Part shown: one piece after another, positions 15,265-29,350 of the stretch | Layout: every line of letters starts with the position of its first letter | Position numbering within the stretch: position 1 is the stretch's first letter | Translations under genes and position numbers: made by a program | Notes under the pieces: model-generated | Seen by the model: only the letters and a program-made list of their open reading frames with translations | Database searches by the model: none | What the model was told of the DNA's origin: nothing | Assembly: GCA_949130485.1 (NCBI GenBank) | Contig: OX422192.1 | Coordinates: forward strand, 3,104,085-3,168,084 | DNA: 64,000 nt | Direction: 5' to 3' | Source of the DNA: Agelas oroides | Lineage: Eukaryota > Porifera > Demospongiae > Agelasida > Agelasidae

Positions 15265-16404
15265 TCACTCTACCACACTCTACCCCGACTCTTCCTCACT
15301 CTACCACAGTCTACCCTGGCTCGACCCGACTCCACCTCACTCTACCACACTCTACCCCAACTCTACCTCACTCTACCCCCATTCTACCTCATTCTACCAC
15401 ACTCTACCCTGGCTCGAGCTGACTCTACCTCACTCTACCAAACTCTACCCTAGCTCGACTGGACTCTACCTCCCTGTACCACACTCTACCCTGGCTCGAC
15501 CCGACTATACCTCACTCTACCACACTCTACCATGTCTCGACCCGACACTACCTCACTCTACCACACTCTACCCCGACTCTTCCTCACTCTACTACACTCT
15601 ACCCCGACTCTACCTCACTCTACCACACTCTAGGTAGAGCCAGGGTAGAGTGTGATAGAGTGAGGTAGAGTCGGGTCGAGCCATGGTAGAGTGTGGTACA
15701 GTGAGGTAGAGTTGGGGTAGAGTGCGGTAGAGTGAGTTATAGTCGGGTCGAGCGAGGGTGGAGTGAGGTAGAGTCGGGTCGAGCCAGGGTAGGGTGTGGT
15801 AGGGTGAGGTAGAGTCAGGTCGAGCTAGGGTGACTCTACCTCACTCTACCACACTCTACCCCGACTCTACCTCACTCTACCACACTCTACCCCAACTCTA
15901 TCTCACTCTACCACACTCTACACTGACTCTACCTCACTCTACCACACTCTACCCTGGTTCGACCCGACTCTAACTCACTCTACCACACTCTACCCTGGCT
16001 CGACCCGACTCTACCTCACTCTACCAAACTCTACCCTGGCTCGACTGGACTCTACCTCACTCTACCACACTCTACCTCACTCCACCCTCGCTCGACCCGA
16101 CTCTAACTCACTCTACCGTACTCTACCCCGACTCTACCTCACTCTACCACACTCTACCTTCACTCTACCTCACTCTACCACACTCTACCCTGGCTCGACC
16201 CTACTCTACCTCACTCTACCAAACTCTACCTTGACTCGTTCCGACTCTACCTCACTCTACCAAACTCTACCCTAGCTCGACCTGACTCTACCTCACTCTA
16301 CCACACTCTACCCTGGCTCGATCCGACTGTACCTCCTCTACCACACTCTACCCTGTCTCGATCCGACTCTACATCACTCTACCACACTCTACCCAGACTC
16401 TACC
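15265..16404 (+). repeat. 1140-bp higher-order repeat, copy 2 (carries inversion)
   Basis: This is the right member of the pair. Outside 15633-15830 it matches copy 1 at exactly offset 1140 on both sides: 15601-15632 against 14461-14492, and 15831 onward against 14691 onward. The match fades after about 16390-16440. Exact register on both flanks shows that the inverted segment replaced its direct counterpart without gain or loss of length. Confidence 0.85.
15633..15830 (-). repeat. 198-bp segment inverted in place
   Basis: This is the only stretch in the window where the purine-rich strand (GGTAGAG) reads on +. It is the reverse complement of 14493-14690 in the neighbouring 1140-bp copy, with about four mismatches counted by eye, or roughly 98 percent identity. 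The left junction reads CTCTA then GGTAGAG. The right junction reads AGCTAGGG then TGACTC. No extra bases and no target-site duplication are seen at the junctions. It could be a real inversion or a local assembly error. The internal mismatches, and the exact register on both flanks, favour a real sequence. Confidence 0.9.
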
Positions 16405-18946
16405 TCACTCTACTACACTCAACCCCGACTCTACCTAACTCTACCACAATCTACCCCGACTCTACCTCACTCTACCATACTCTACCCGTACTCTACCTCA
16501 CTCTACCACACTCTACACTGACTCTACTTCACTCTACCACACTCTACGCTGGTTCGACCCGAGTCTAACTCACTCTACCACATTCTACCCTGGCTCGACC
16601 CGACTCTACCTCACTCTACCACACTCTACCCTGGCTCTACCCGACTATACCTCACTCTACCACACCCTACCCAGACTCAACCTCACTCTACTACACTCTA
16701 CGTTGGCTCGACCAGACTCTACCTCACTCTACCACACTCTACCCTGGCTCTACCCGAATATTCCTTACTCTACCACACCCTACCCAGACTCCACCTCACT
16801 CTACAACACTCTACCCCGACTCTACCTCACTCTACCTCACTCTACGCCGATTCTTCCTCACTCTACCACAGTCTACCTTGGCTCGACACGACTCCACCTC
16901 ACTCTACCACACTCTACCCCAACTCTACCTCATTCTACCCCCACTCTACCTCATTCTACCACACTCTACCCTGGCTCGACATGACTCTACCTCACTCTAC
17001 AAAACTCTACCTTAGCTCGACTGGACTCTACCTCACTCTACCACACTCTACCCTGGCTCGAACCGACTATACCTCACTCTACCACAATCTACCCTGTCTT
17101 GAACCGACTCTACCTCACTCTACCACACTCTAACCCGACTCTTCCTCACTCTACTACAGTCTACCCCGACTCTACCTCACTCTTCCACACTCTACCCTGG
17201 CTCGACCCTACTCTACCTCACTCTACCACACTCTACCCCGACTCTACCTCACTCTACCACACACTACCCCGACTCTACCTCACTCTACCACACTCTACAC
17301 TGACGCTACCTCTCTCTACCACACTCTCACCTGGGTCGATCTGACTCTACCTCACTCTACCACACTCTACCCCAACTCTACCTCACTCTACCCCCACTCT
17401 ACCTCACTCTACCACACTCTACCCTGGCTAGACCCGACTGTACCTCACTCTACCAAACTCTACCCTGGCTCGACTGGACTCTACCTCACTCTACCACACT
17501 CTACCATGGCTCGACCCGACTGTACCTCACTCTATCACTCTACCCTGGCTCTACCCGACTCTACCTCACTCTACCACACTCTACCCCGACTCTACCTCAA
17601 TCTACCACACTCTACCCCAACTCTACCTCAATCTACCACACTCTACACTGACTCTACCTCACTCTACCACACTCTACCCTCGTTCGACCCGACTCTAACC
17701 CACTCTACCACACTCTACCCTGGCTCGACCCGACTCTACCTCACTCTACCAAACTCTACCCTTGCTCGACTGGACTCTACCTCACTCTACCACACTCTAC
17801 CATGGCTCGACCCGACTCTACCTCACTCTATCACACTCTACCTTGGCTCTACCCGACTCTACCTCACTCTACCACACTCTACCCTGACTCTACCTCACTC
17901 TACCACACTCTACCCAGGCTCTATCCAACTCTACCTCACTCTACCACACTCTATCCTGGCTCTACCAGACTCTACCTCAGTCTACCCCACCCTACCCCGG
18001 CTCTACGTCATTCTACTACACTCAACCTTACTCTACCTCACTCTACCACACTGTATCCTGGCTCGACCCGACTCTACCTCACGCTACCACACTCTACCCT
18101 GGCTCCACCTGACTCTATCTCACTCTACCACACTCTACCCTGGCTCTACCCGATTCTACCTCACTCTACCACACTCTACCCCGACTCTACCTCACTCTAC
18201 CACACTCTACCCCGGCTCTACCTCACTCTACCACACTCTATCCAGGCTCGATCCGACTCTACCTCACTATACCACACTCTACCCTGGCTCGACCCGACTC
18301 TACCTCATTCTACCACTCTGTGCCATGGCTCTACCTGACTCTAGCTCACTCTACCCCACTCTACCCCGATTCTACCTCACTCTATCACACTCTACCCTAG
18401 CTCGACCCGACTCAACCTCACTCTACCACACTCTACCCCGTGTCTACCTCAATCTACCACACTCTACACTGACTCTACCTCATGCTACCACACTCTACCC
18501 TGGTTCGCCCCGACTCTAACTCACTTTACCACACTCTACCCTGGCTTGACCCGACTCCACCGCACTCAACGAAACTCTACCCTGGCTCAACTGGACTCTA
18601 CCTCACTCTACCACACTCTACCCTGGCTCTACCCAACTATACCTCACTCTATCACACTCTACCCAGACTCTACCTCACTCTACCACACTCTACCCAGACT
18701 CTACCTCACTCTACCACACTCTACCCCAACTCTATCTCACTCTACCACACTCTACACTGACTCAACCTGAATCTACCACACTCTACCCTGGTTCGCCCCG
18801 ACTCTAACTCACTCTACCACACTCTACCCTGGCTCGACCCGACTCTACCTCACTCTACCACACCCTACCCTGACTCTACCTCACTCTACCACACTCTACG
18901 CTGGCTCGACACTACTCTACCTCACTCTACAACACACTACGTTGGC
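15959..18946 (+). repeat. 2988-bp higher-order repeat, copy 1
   Basis: This is the left member of a directly adjoining tandem pair with period 2988. Matching points include the GTTCCGACTC variant near 16237 (partner near 19225), the GAATATTCC variant near 16755, the CTATCACTCTACC monomer with a missing CA near 17530, and GGTTCGCCCCGAC near 18500. Its left edge falls inside the 1140-bp copy 2, in a GGCTCGACCCGACTC monomer. Only about half a dozen differences from copy 2 were noticed by eye over 2988 bp. Confidence 0.92.
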
Positions 18947-21934
18947 TCGACCCGACTCTAACTCACTCTACCACACTCTACCCTGGCTCGACCCGACTCT
19001 ACCTCACTCTACCAAACTCTACCCTGGCTCGACTGGACTCTACCTCACTCTACCACACTCTACCTCACTCCACCCTCGCTCGACCCGACTCTAACTCACT
19101 CTACCGTACTCTACCCCGACTCTACCTCACTCTACCACACTCTACCTTCACTCTACCTCACTCTACCACACTCTACCCTGGCTCGACCCTACTCTACCTC
19201 ACTCTACCAAACTCTACCTTGACTCGTTCTGACTCTACCTCACTCTACCAAACTCTACCCTAGCTCGACCTGACTCTACCTCACTCTACCACACTCTACC
19301 CTGGCTCGATCCGACTGTACCTCCTCTACCACACTCTACCCTGTCTCGATCCGACTCTACATCACTCTACCACACTCTACCCAGACTCTACCTCACTCTA
19401 CTACACTCAACCCCGACTCTACCTAACTCTACCACAATCTACCCCGACTCTACCTCACTCTACCATACTCTACCCGTACTCTACCTCACTCTACCACACT
19501 CTACACTGACTCTACTTCACTCTACCACACTCTACGCTGGTTCGACCCGAGTCTAACTCACTCTACCACATTCTACCCTGGCTCGACCCGACTCTACCTC
19601 ACTCTACCACACTCTACCCTGGCTCTACCCGACTATACCTCACTCTACCACACCCTACCCAGACTCAACCTCACTCTACTACACTCTACGTTGGCTCGAC
19701 CAGACTCTACCTCACTCTACCACACTCTACCCTGGCTCTACCCGAATATGCCTTACTCTACCACACCCTACCCAGACTCCACCTCACTCTACAACACTCT
19801 ACCCCGACTCTACCTCACTCTACCTCACTCTACGCCGATTCTTCCTCACTCTACCACAGTCTACCTTGGCTCGACACGACTCCACCTCACTCTACCACAC
19901 TCTACCCCAACTCTACCTCATTCTACCCCCACTCTACCTCATTCTACCACACTCTACCCTGGCTCGACATGACTCTACCTCACTCTACAAAACTCTACCT
20001 TAGCTCGACTGGACTCTACCTCACTCTACCACACTCTACCCTGGCTCGAACCGACTATACCTCACTCTACCACAATCTACCCTGTCTTGAACCGACTCTA
20101 CCTCACTCTACCACACTCTAACCCGACTCTTCCTCACTCTACTACAGTCTACCCCGACTCTACCTCACTCTTCCACACTCTACCCTGGCTCGACCCTACT
20201 CTACCTCACTCTACCACACTCTACCCCGACTCTACCTCACTCTACCACACACTACCCCGACTCTACCTCACTCTACCACACTCTACACTGACGCTACCTC
20301 TCTCTACCACACTCTCACCTGGGTCGATCTGACTCTACCTCACTCTACCACACTCTACCCCAACTCTACCTCACTCTACCCCCACTCTACCTCACTCTAC
20401 CACACTCTACCCTGGCTAGACCCGACTGTACCTCACTCTACCAAACTCTACCCTGGCTCGACTGGACTCTACCTCACTCTACCACACTCTACCATGGCTC
20501 GACCCGACTGTACCTCACTCTATCACTCTACCCTGGCTCTACCCGACTCTACCTCACTCTACCACACTCTACCCCGACTCTACCTCACTCTACCACACTC
20601 TACCCCAACTCTACCTCAATCTACCACACTCTACACTGACTCTACCTCACTCTACCACACTCTACCCTCGTTCGACCCGACTCTAACCCACTCTACCACA
20701 CTCTACCCTGGCTCGACCCGACTCTACCTCACTCTACCAAACTCTACCCTTGCTCGACTGGACTCTACCTCACTCTACCACACTCTACCATGGCTCGACC
20801 CGACTCTACCTCACTCTATCACACTCTACCTTGGCTCTACCCGACTCTACCTCACTCTACCACACTCTACCCTGACTCTACCTCACTCTACCACACTCTA
20901 CCCAGGCTCTATCCAACTCTACCTCACTCTACCACACTCTATCCTGGCTCTACCAGACTCTACCTCAGTCTACCCCACCCTACCCCGGCTCTACGTCATT
21001 CTACTACACTCAATCTGACTCTACCTCACTCTACCACACTGTATCCTGGCTCGACCCGACTCTACCTCACGCTACCACACTCTACCCTGGCTCCACCTGA
21101 CTCTATCTCACTCTACCACACTCTACCCTGGCTCTACCCGATTCTACCTCACTCTACCACACTCTACCCCGACTCTACCTCACTCTACCACACTCTACCC
21201 CGGCTCTACCTCACTCTACCACACTCTATCCAGGCTCGATCCGACTCTACCTCACTATACCACACTCTACCCTGGCTCGACCCGACTCTACCTCATTCTA
21301 CCACTCTGTGCCATGGCTCTACCTGACTCTAGCTCACTCTACCCCACTCTACCCCGATTCTACCTCACTCTATCACACTCTACCCTAGCTCGACCCGACT
21401 CAACCTCACTCTACCACACTCTACCCCGTGTCTACCTCAATCTACCACACTCTACACTGACTCTACCTCATGCTACCACACTCTACCCTGGTTCGCCCCG
21501 ACTCTAACTCACTTTACCACACTCTACCCTGGCTTGACCCGACTCCACCGCACTCAACGAAACTCTACCCTGGCTCAACTGGACTCTACCTCACTCTACC
21601 ACACTCTACCCTGGCTCTACCCAACTATACCTCACTCTATCACACTCTACCCAGACTCTACCTCACTCTACCACACTCTACCCAGACTCTACCTCACTCT
21701 ACCACACTCTACCCCAACTCTATCTCACTCTACCACACTCTACACTGACTCAACCTGAATCTACCACACTCTACCCTGGTTCGCCCCGACTCTAACTCAC
21801 TCTACCACACTCTACCCTGGCTCGACCCGACTCTACCTCACTCTACCACACCCTACCCTGACTCTACCTCACTCTACCACACTCTACGCTGGCTCGACAC
21901 TACTCTACCTCACTCTACAACACACTACGTTGGC
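18947..21934 (+). repeat. 2988-bp higher-order repeat, copy 2
   Basis: This is the right member of the 2988-bp tandem pair. It begins in the monomer GTTGGCTCGACCCGACTCTA at 18941, and at 21930 the same monomer leads into a different continuation. The duplication edge therefore lies within sequence shared by both sides, as expected for unequal exchange or slippage between similar monomers. Differences noticed against copy 1 include GAATATGCC for GAATATTCC, one CTCACTC for CTCAATC near 20590, and CAATCTGAC for CAACCTTAC near 21010. Confidence 0.92.
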
Positions 21935-24900
21935 TCGACCTGACTCTACCTCACTCTACCACACGCTACCCTGGCTCTACCCAACTATACCTCACTCTAC
22001 CACACCCTACCCAGACTCTACCTCACTCTAACACACTCTACCCTGACTCTACCTCACTCAACCACACTCTACCCCGTCTCTTCCTCACTCTACCACACTC
22101 TACCCTGGCTCGACCCGATTCTACCTCACTCTGCCACACTCTACCCCAACTATACCTCACTCTACCCCCACTCTACCTCACTCTACCACACTCTACCCTG
22201 GCTAGACCCGACTGTACCTCACTCTACCAAACTTTACCCTGGCTCAACTGGGTTCTACCTCACTCTACCACAGTCTACCATGGCTCGACCCGACTCTACC
22301 TCACTCTATCACACTCTACCCTGGCTCTACCCGACTCTACCTCACTCTACCACACTCTACCCCGACTCTACCTCACTCTACCACACTCTACACTGACTCT
22401 ACCTCACTCTATCACACTCTACCCTGGTTCGACCCGACTCTAACTCACTCTACCACACGCTACCCTGGCTCGACCCGACTCTACCTCACTCCACCAAACT
22501 CTACCCTGGCTCGACTGGACTCTACCTCACTCTACCACACTCTACCATGGCTCGACACGACTCTACCTCACTCTATCACACCCTACCCCGACTCTACCTC
22601 ACTCTACAACACTCTACGCTGGCTGGACACTTCTCTACCTCACTCTACCACACTCTACGTTGGCTCGACCCGACTCTACCTCACTCTACCACACTCTACC
22701 CTGGCTCAACCCAGCTATACCTCACTCTACCACACCCTTCCCAGACTCTACCTCACTCTACCACACTCTATCCCGACTCTACCTCACTCTACCACACTCT
22801 ACCCCGTCTCTTCCTCACTCTACCACACTCTACCCTGACTCGACCCGACTCTACCTCACTCTACCACACTCTACCCCCACTCTACCTCACTCTACCACAC
22901 TCTACCCTGGCTAGACCCGACTCTACCTCACTCTACCAAACTCTACCCTGGCTCGACTGGACTCTACCTCACCCTACCACACTCTACCATTGCTCGACCT
23001 GACTCTACCTCACTCTACCACACTCTACACCGACTCTACCTCACTATACCACACTCTACCCCGACTCTACCTCACTCTACCACACTCTACCCCGACTCTA
23101 CCTCACTCTACCACACTCTACCCTGGCTCGACCCGACTCTACCTCACTCTACCACACTGTACCCTTGTTCTACCGGACTCTACCTTACACTACCCCACCT
23201 TACCCCGACTCTACCTCACTCTACTACACTCAACCCCGACTCTACCTCACTCTACCACAATCTACCCCGACTTTACCTCACTCTTCCACACTCTACCCCT
23301 ACTCTACATCACTCTACCACACTCTACCCTGACTCTACCTGACTCTACCACACTCTACCCTGGCTCGACCCTACTCTACCTCACTCTACCAAACTCTACC
23401 TTGACTCGTCCCGACTCTACCTCACTCTACCAAACTCTACCCTAGCTCGATTGGACCCTACCTCACTCTACCACACTCTACCCTGGCTCGACCCGACTGT
23501 ACCTCCTCCACCACACTCTACCCTGTCTCGACCAGACTCTACATCACTCTACCACACTCTACCCCGACTCTACCTCACTCTGCTACACTCTACCACACTC
23601 AACCCCGACTCTACCTCACTCTACCGCGGGTGTACCTCACTATACCACACTCTACCCTGGCTCAACCCAGCTATACCTCACTCTACCACACCCTTCCCAG
23701 ACTCTACCTCACTCTACCACACTCTATCCCGACTCTACCTCACTCTACCACACTCTATCACACTCTACCCTCACTGTACCTCACTCTACCAAACTTTACC
23801 CTGGCTCGACTGGGCTCTACCTCACTCTACCACAGTCTACCATGGCTCGACCCGACTCTACCTCACTCTATCACACTCTACCCTGGCTCTACCCGACTCT
23901 ACCTCACTCTACCACACTCTACCCCGACTCTACCTCACTCTACCACACTCTACACTGACTCTACCTCACTCTATCACACTCTACCCTGGTTCGACCCGAC
24001 TCTAACTCACTCTACCACACGCTACCCTGGCTCGACCCGACTCTACCTCACTCCACCAAACTCTACCCTGGCTCGACTGGACTCTACCTCACTCTACCAC
24101 ACTCTACCATGGCTCGACACGACTCTACCTCACTCTATCACACCCTACCCCGACTCTACCTCACTCTACAACACTCTACGCTGGCTGGACACTTCTCTAC
24201 CTCACTCTACCACACTCTACGTTGGCTCGACCCGACTCTACCTCACTCTACCACACTCTACCCTGGCTCAACCCAGCTATACCTCACTCTACCACACCCT
24301 TCCCAGACTCTACCTCACTCTACCACACTCTATCCCGACTCTACCTCACTCTACCACACTCTACCCCGTCTCTTCCTCACTCTACCACACTCTACCCTGA
24401 CTCGACCCGACTCTACCTCACTCTACCACACTCTACCCCCACTCTACCTCACTCTACCACACTCTACCCTGGCTAGACCCGACTCTACCTCACTCTACCA
24501 AACTCTACACTGGCTCGACTGGACTCTACCTCACCCTACCACACTCTACCATTGCTCGACCTGACTCTACCTCACTCTACCACACTCTACACCGACTCTA
24601 CCTCACTATACCACACTCTACCCCGACTCTACCTCACTCTACCACACTCTACCCCGACTCTACCTCACTCTACCACACTCTACCCTGGCTCGACCCGACT
24701 CTACCTCACTCTACCACACTGTACCCTTGTTCTACCGGACTCTACCTTACACTACCCCACCTTACCCCGACTCAACCTCACTCTACTACACTCAACCCCG
24801 ACTCTACCTCACTCTACCACAATCTACCCCGACTTTACCTCACTCTTCCACACTCTACCCCTACTCTACATCACTCTACCACACTCTACCCTGACTCTAC

Positions 24901-27900
24901 CTGACTCTACCACACTCTACCCTGGCTCGACCCTACTCTACCTCACTCTACCAAACTCTACCTTGACTCGTCCCGACTCTACCTCACTCTACCAAACTCT
25001 ACCCTAGCTCGATTGGACCCTACCTCACTCTACCACACTCTACCCTGGCTCGACCCGACTGTACCTCCTCCACCACACTCTACCCTGTCTCAACCAGACT
25101 CTACATCACTCTACCACACTCTACCCCGACTCTACCTCACTCTGCTACACTCTACCACACTCAACCCCGACTCTACCTCACTCTACCGCGGGTGTACCTC
25201 ACTATACCACACTCTACCCTGGCTCGACCCGACTCTACCTCATTCTACCACACTCTACCCTTGCTCTACCCAACTCTACCTCACTCTACCTCAATCTACC
25301 CCGACTCTACCTCACTCTACCACACTCTACCCCTACTCTACCTCACTCTACCACACGCTACACTGACTCTACTTCACTCTACCACACTCTACCCTGGTTC
25401 GACCCGAGTCTAACTCACTCTACCACATTCTACCCTGACTCGACCCGACTCTACCTCACTCTACCACACTCTACCCTGGCTCTACCCGACTATACCTCAC
25501 TCTACCACATCCTACCCAGACTCTACCTCACTCTACCACACTGTACCCTTGTTCTACCGGACTCTACCTTACACTACCCCACCTTACCCCGACTCTACCT
25601 CACTCTACTACACTCAACCCCGACTCTACCTCACTCTACCACAATCTACCCCGACTTTACCTCACTCTTCCACACTCTACCCCTACTCTACATCACTCTA
25701 CCACACTCTACCCTGACTCTACCTGACTCTACCACACTCTACCCTGGCTCGACCCTACTCTACCTCACTCTACCAAACTCTACCTTGACTCGTCCCGACT
25801 CTACCTCACTCTACCAAACTCTACCCTAGCTCGATTGGACCCTACCTCACTCTACCACACTCTACCCTGGCTCGACCCGACTGTACCTCCTCCACCACAC
25901 TCTACCCTGTCTCGACCAGACTCTACATCACTCTACCACACTCTACCCCGACTCTACCTCACTCTGCTACACTCTACCACACTCAACCCCGACTCTACCT
26001 CACTCTACCGCGGGTGTACCTCACTATACCACACTCTACCCTGGCTCAACCCAGCTATACCTCACTCTACCACACCCTTCCCAGACTCTACCTCACTCTA
26101 CCACACTCTATCCCGACTCTACCTCACTCTACCACACTCTATCACACTCTACCCTCACTGTACCTCACTCTACCAAACTTTACCCTGGCTTGACTGGGCT
26201 CTACCTCACTCTACCACAGTCTACCATGGCTCGACCCAACTCTACCTCACTCTATCACACTCTACCCTGGCTCTACCCGACTCTACCTCACTCTACCACA
26301 CTCTACCCCGACTCTACCTCACTCTACCACACTCTACACTGACTCTACCTCACTCTATCACACTCTACCCTGGTTCGACCCGACTCTAACTCACTCTACC
26401 ACACGCTACCCTGGCTCGACCCGACTCTACCTCACTCCACCAAACTCTACCCTGGCTCGACTGGACTCTACCTCACTCTACCACACTCTACCATGGCTCG
26501 ACACGACTCTACCTCACTCTATCACACCCTACCCCGACTCTACCTCACTCTACAACACTCTACTCTGGCTGGACACTTCTCTACCTCACTCTACCACACT
26601 CTACGTTGGCTCGACCCGACTCTACCTCACTCTACCACACTCTACCCTGGCTCAACCCAGCTATACCTCACTCTACCACACCCTTCCCAGACTCTACCTC
26701 ACTCTACCACACTCTATCCCGACTCTACCTCACTCTACCACACTCTACCCCGTCTCTTCCTCACTCTACCACACTCTACCCTGACTCGACCCGACTCTAC
26801 CTCACTCTACCACACTCTACCCCCACTCTACCTCACTCTACCACACTCTACCCTGGCTAGACCCGACTCTACCTCACTCTACCAAACTCTACCCTGGCTC
26901 GACTGGACTCTACCTCACCCTACCACACTCTACCATTGCTCGACCTGACTCTACCTCACTCTACCACACTCTACACCGACTCTACCTCACTATACCACAC
27001 TCTACCCCGACTCTACCTCACTCTACCACACTCTACCCCGACTCTACCTCACTCTACCACACTCTACCCTGGCTCGACCCGACTCTACCTCACTCTACCA
27101 CACTGTACCCTTGTTCTACCGGACTCTACCTTACACTACCCCACCTTACCCCGACTCTACCTCACTCTACTACACTCAACCCCGACTCTACCTCACTCTA
27201 CCACAATCTACCCCGACTTTACCTCACTCTTCCACACTCTACCCCTACTCTACATCACTCTACCACACTCTACCCTGACTCTACCTGACTCTACCACACT
27301 CTACCCTGGCTCGACCCTACTCTACCTCACTCTACCAAACTCTACCTTGACTCGTCCCGACTCTACCTCACTCTACCAAACTCTACCCTAGCTTGATTGG
27401 ACCCTACCTCACTCTACCACACTCTACCCTGGCTCGACCCGACTGTACCTCCTCCACCACACTCTACCCTGTCTCGACCAGACTCTACATCACTCTACCA
27501 CACTCTACCCCGACTCTACCTCACTCTGCTACACTCTACCACACTCAACCCCGACTCTACCTCACTCTACCGCGGGTGTACCTCACTATACCACACTCTA
27601 CCCTGGCTCAACCCAGCTATACCTCACTCTACCACACCCTTCCCAGACTCTACCTCACTCTACCACACTCTATCCCGACTCTACCTCACTCTACCACACT
27701 CTACCCCGTCTCTTCCTCACTCTACCACACTCTACCCTGACTAGACCCGACTCTACCTCACTCTACCACACTCTACCCCCACTCTACCTCACTCTACCAC
27801 ACTCTACCCTGGCTAGACCCGACTCTACCTCACTCTACCAAACTCTACCCTGGCTCGACTGGACTCTACCTCACCCTACCACACTCTACCATTGCTCGAC

Positions 27901-29350
27901 CTGACTCTACCTCACTCTACCACACTCTACACCGACTCTACCTCACTATACCACACTCTACCCCGACTCTACCTCACTCTACCACACTCTACCCTGGCTC
28001 GACCCGACTCTACCTCACTCTACCACACTGTACCCTTGTTCTACCGGACTCTACCTTACACTACCCCACCTTACCCCGACTCTACCTCACTCTACTACAC
28101 TCAACCCCGACTCTACCTCACTCTACCACAATCTACCCCGACTTTACCTCACTCTTCCACACTCTACCCCTACTCTACATCACTCTACCACACTCTACCC
28201 TGACTCTACCTGACTCTACCACATTCTACCCTGGCTCGACCCTACTCTACCTCACTCTACCAAACTCTACCTTGACTCGTCCCGACTCTACCTCACTCTA
28301 CCAAACTCTACTCTAGCTCGATTGGACCCTACCTCACTCTACCACACTCTACCCTGGCTCGACCCGACTGTACCTCCTCCACCACACTCTACCCTGTCTC
28401 GACCAGACTCTACATCACTCTACCACACTCTACCCCGACTCTACCTCACTCTGCTACACTCTACCACACTCAACCCCGACTCTACCTCACTCTACCGCGG
28501 GTGTACCTCACTATACCACACTCTACCCTGGCTCAACCCAGCTATACCTCACTCTACCACACCCTTCCCAGACTCTACCTCACTCTACCACACTCTATCC
28601 CGACTCTACCTCACTCTACCACACTCTATCACACTCTACCCTCACTGTACCTCACTCTACCAAACTTTACCCTGGCTCGACTGGGCTCTACCTCACTCTA
28701 CCACAGTCTACCATGGCTCGACCCGACTCTACCTCACTCTATCACACTCTACCCTGGCTCTACCCGACTCTACCTCACTCTACCAAACTCTACCTTGACT
28801 CGTCCCGACTCTACCTCACTCTACCAAACTCTACCCTAGCTCGATTGGACCCTACCTCACTCTACCACACTCTACCCTGGCTCGACCCGACTGTACCTCC
28901 TCCACCACACTCTACCCTGTCTCGACCAGACTCTACATCACTCTACCACACTCTACCCCGACTCTACCTCACTCTGCTACACTCTAGCACACTCAACCCC
29001 GACTCTACCTCACTCTACCGCGGGTGTACCTCACTATACCACACTCTACCCTGGCTCGACCCGACTCTACCTCATTCTACCACACTCTACCCTTGCTCTA
29101 CCCAACTCTACCTCACTCTACCTCAATCTACCCCGACTCTACCTCACTCTACCACACTCTACCCCTACTCTACCTCAGTCTACCACACGCTACACTGACT
29201 CTACTTCACTCTACCACACTCTACCCTGGTTCGACCCGAGTCTAACTCACTCTACCACATTCTACCCTGACTCGACCCGACTCTACCTCACTCTACCACA
29301 CTCTACCCTGGCTCTACCCGACTATACCTCACTCTACCACATCCTACCCA
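21935..29350 (+). repeat. Nested amplification block marked by CCGCGG
   Basis: The block holds six copies of a module with the landmark monomer CTACCGCGGGTGTACC, with CCGCGG at 23624, 25186, 26008, 27570, 28495 and 29018. Steps are 1562, 822, 1562, 925 and 523. Since 1562 plus 822 equals 2384, a 2384-bp unit (about 23146-25529 and 25530-27590) appears to have been duplicated after a 1562-bp one. The 925 step reflects later deletion. Other shared marks are GATTGGACCC, CTCCTCCACC, GGCTGGACACTTCTC and CAACCCAGCTATACC. Copies are nearly identical by eye. No gene is seen. Confidence 0.88.

Noticed and set aside
15633-15830. Inserted mobile element explaining the reversed segment
   Set aside because: The segment is plain satellite, the reverse complement of 14493-14690. 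It has no target-site duplication, no terminal repeats and no extra length compared with the direct copy.
23624-29023. CCGCGG sites as regulatory CpG islands
   Set aside because: Each is a single variant monomer copied with its module. The surrounding sequence has only the ordinary one or two CpG per monomer.
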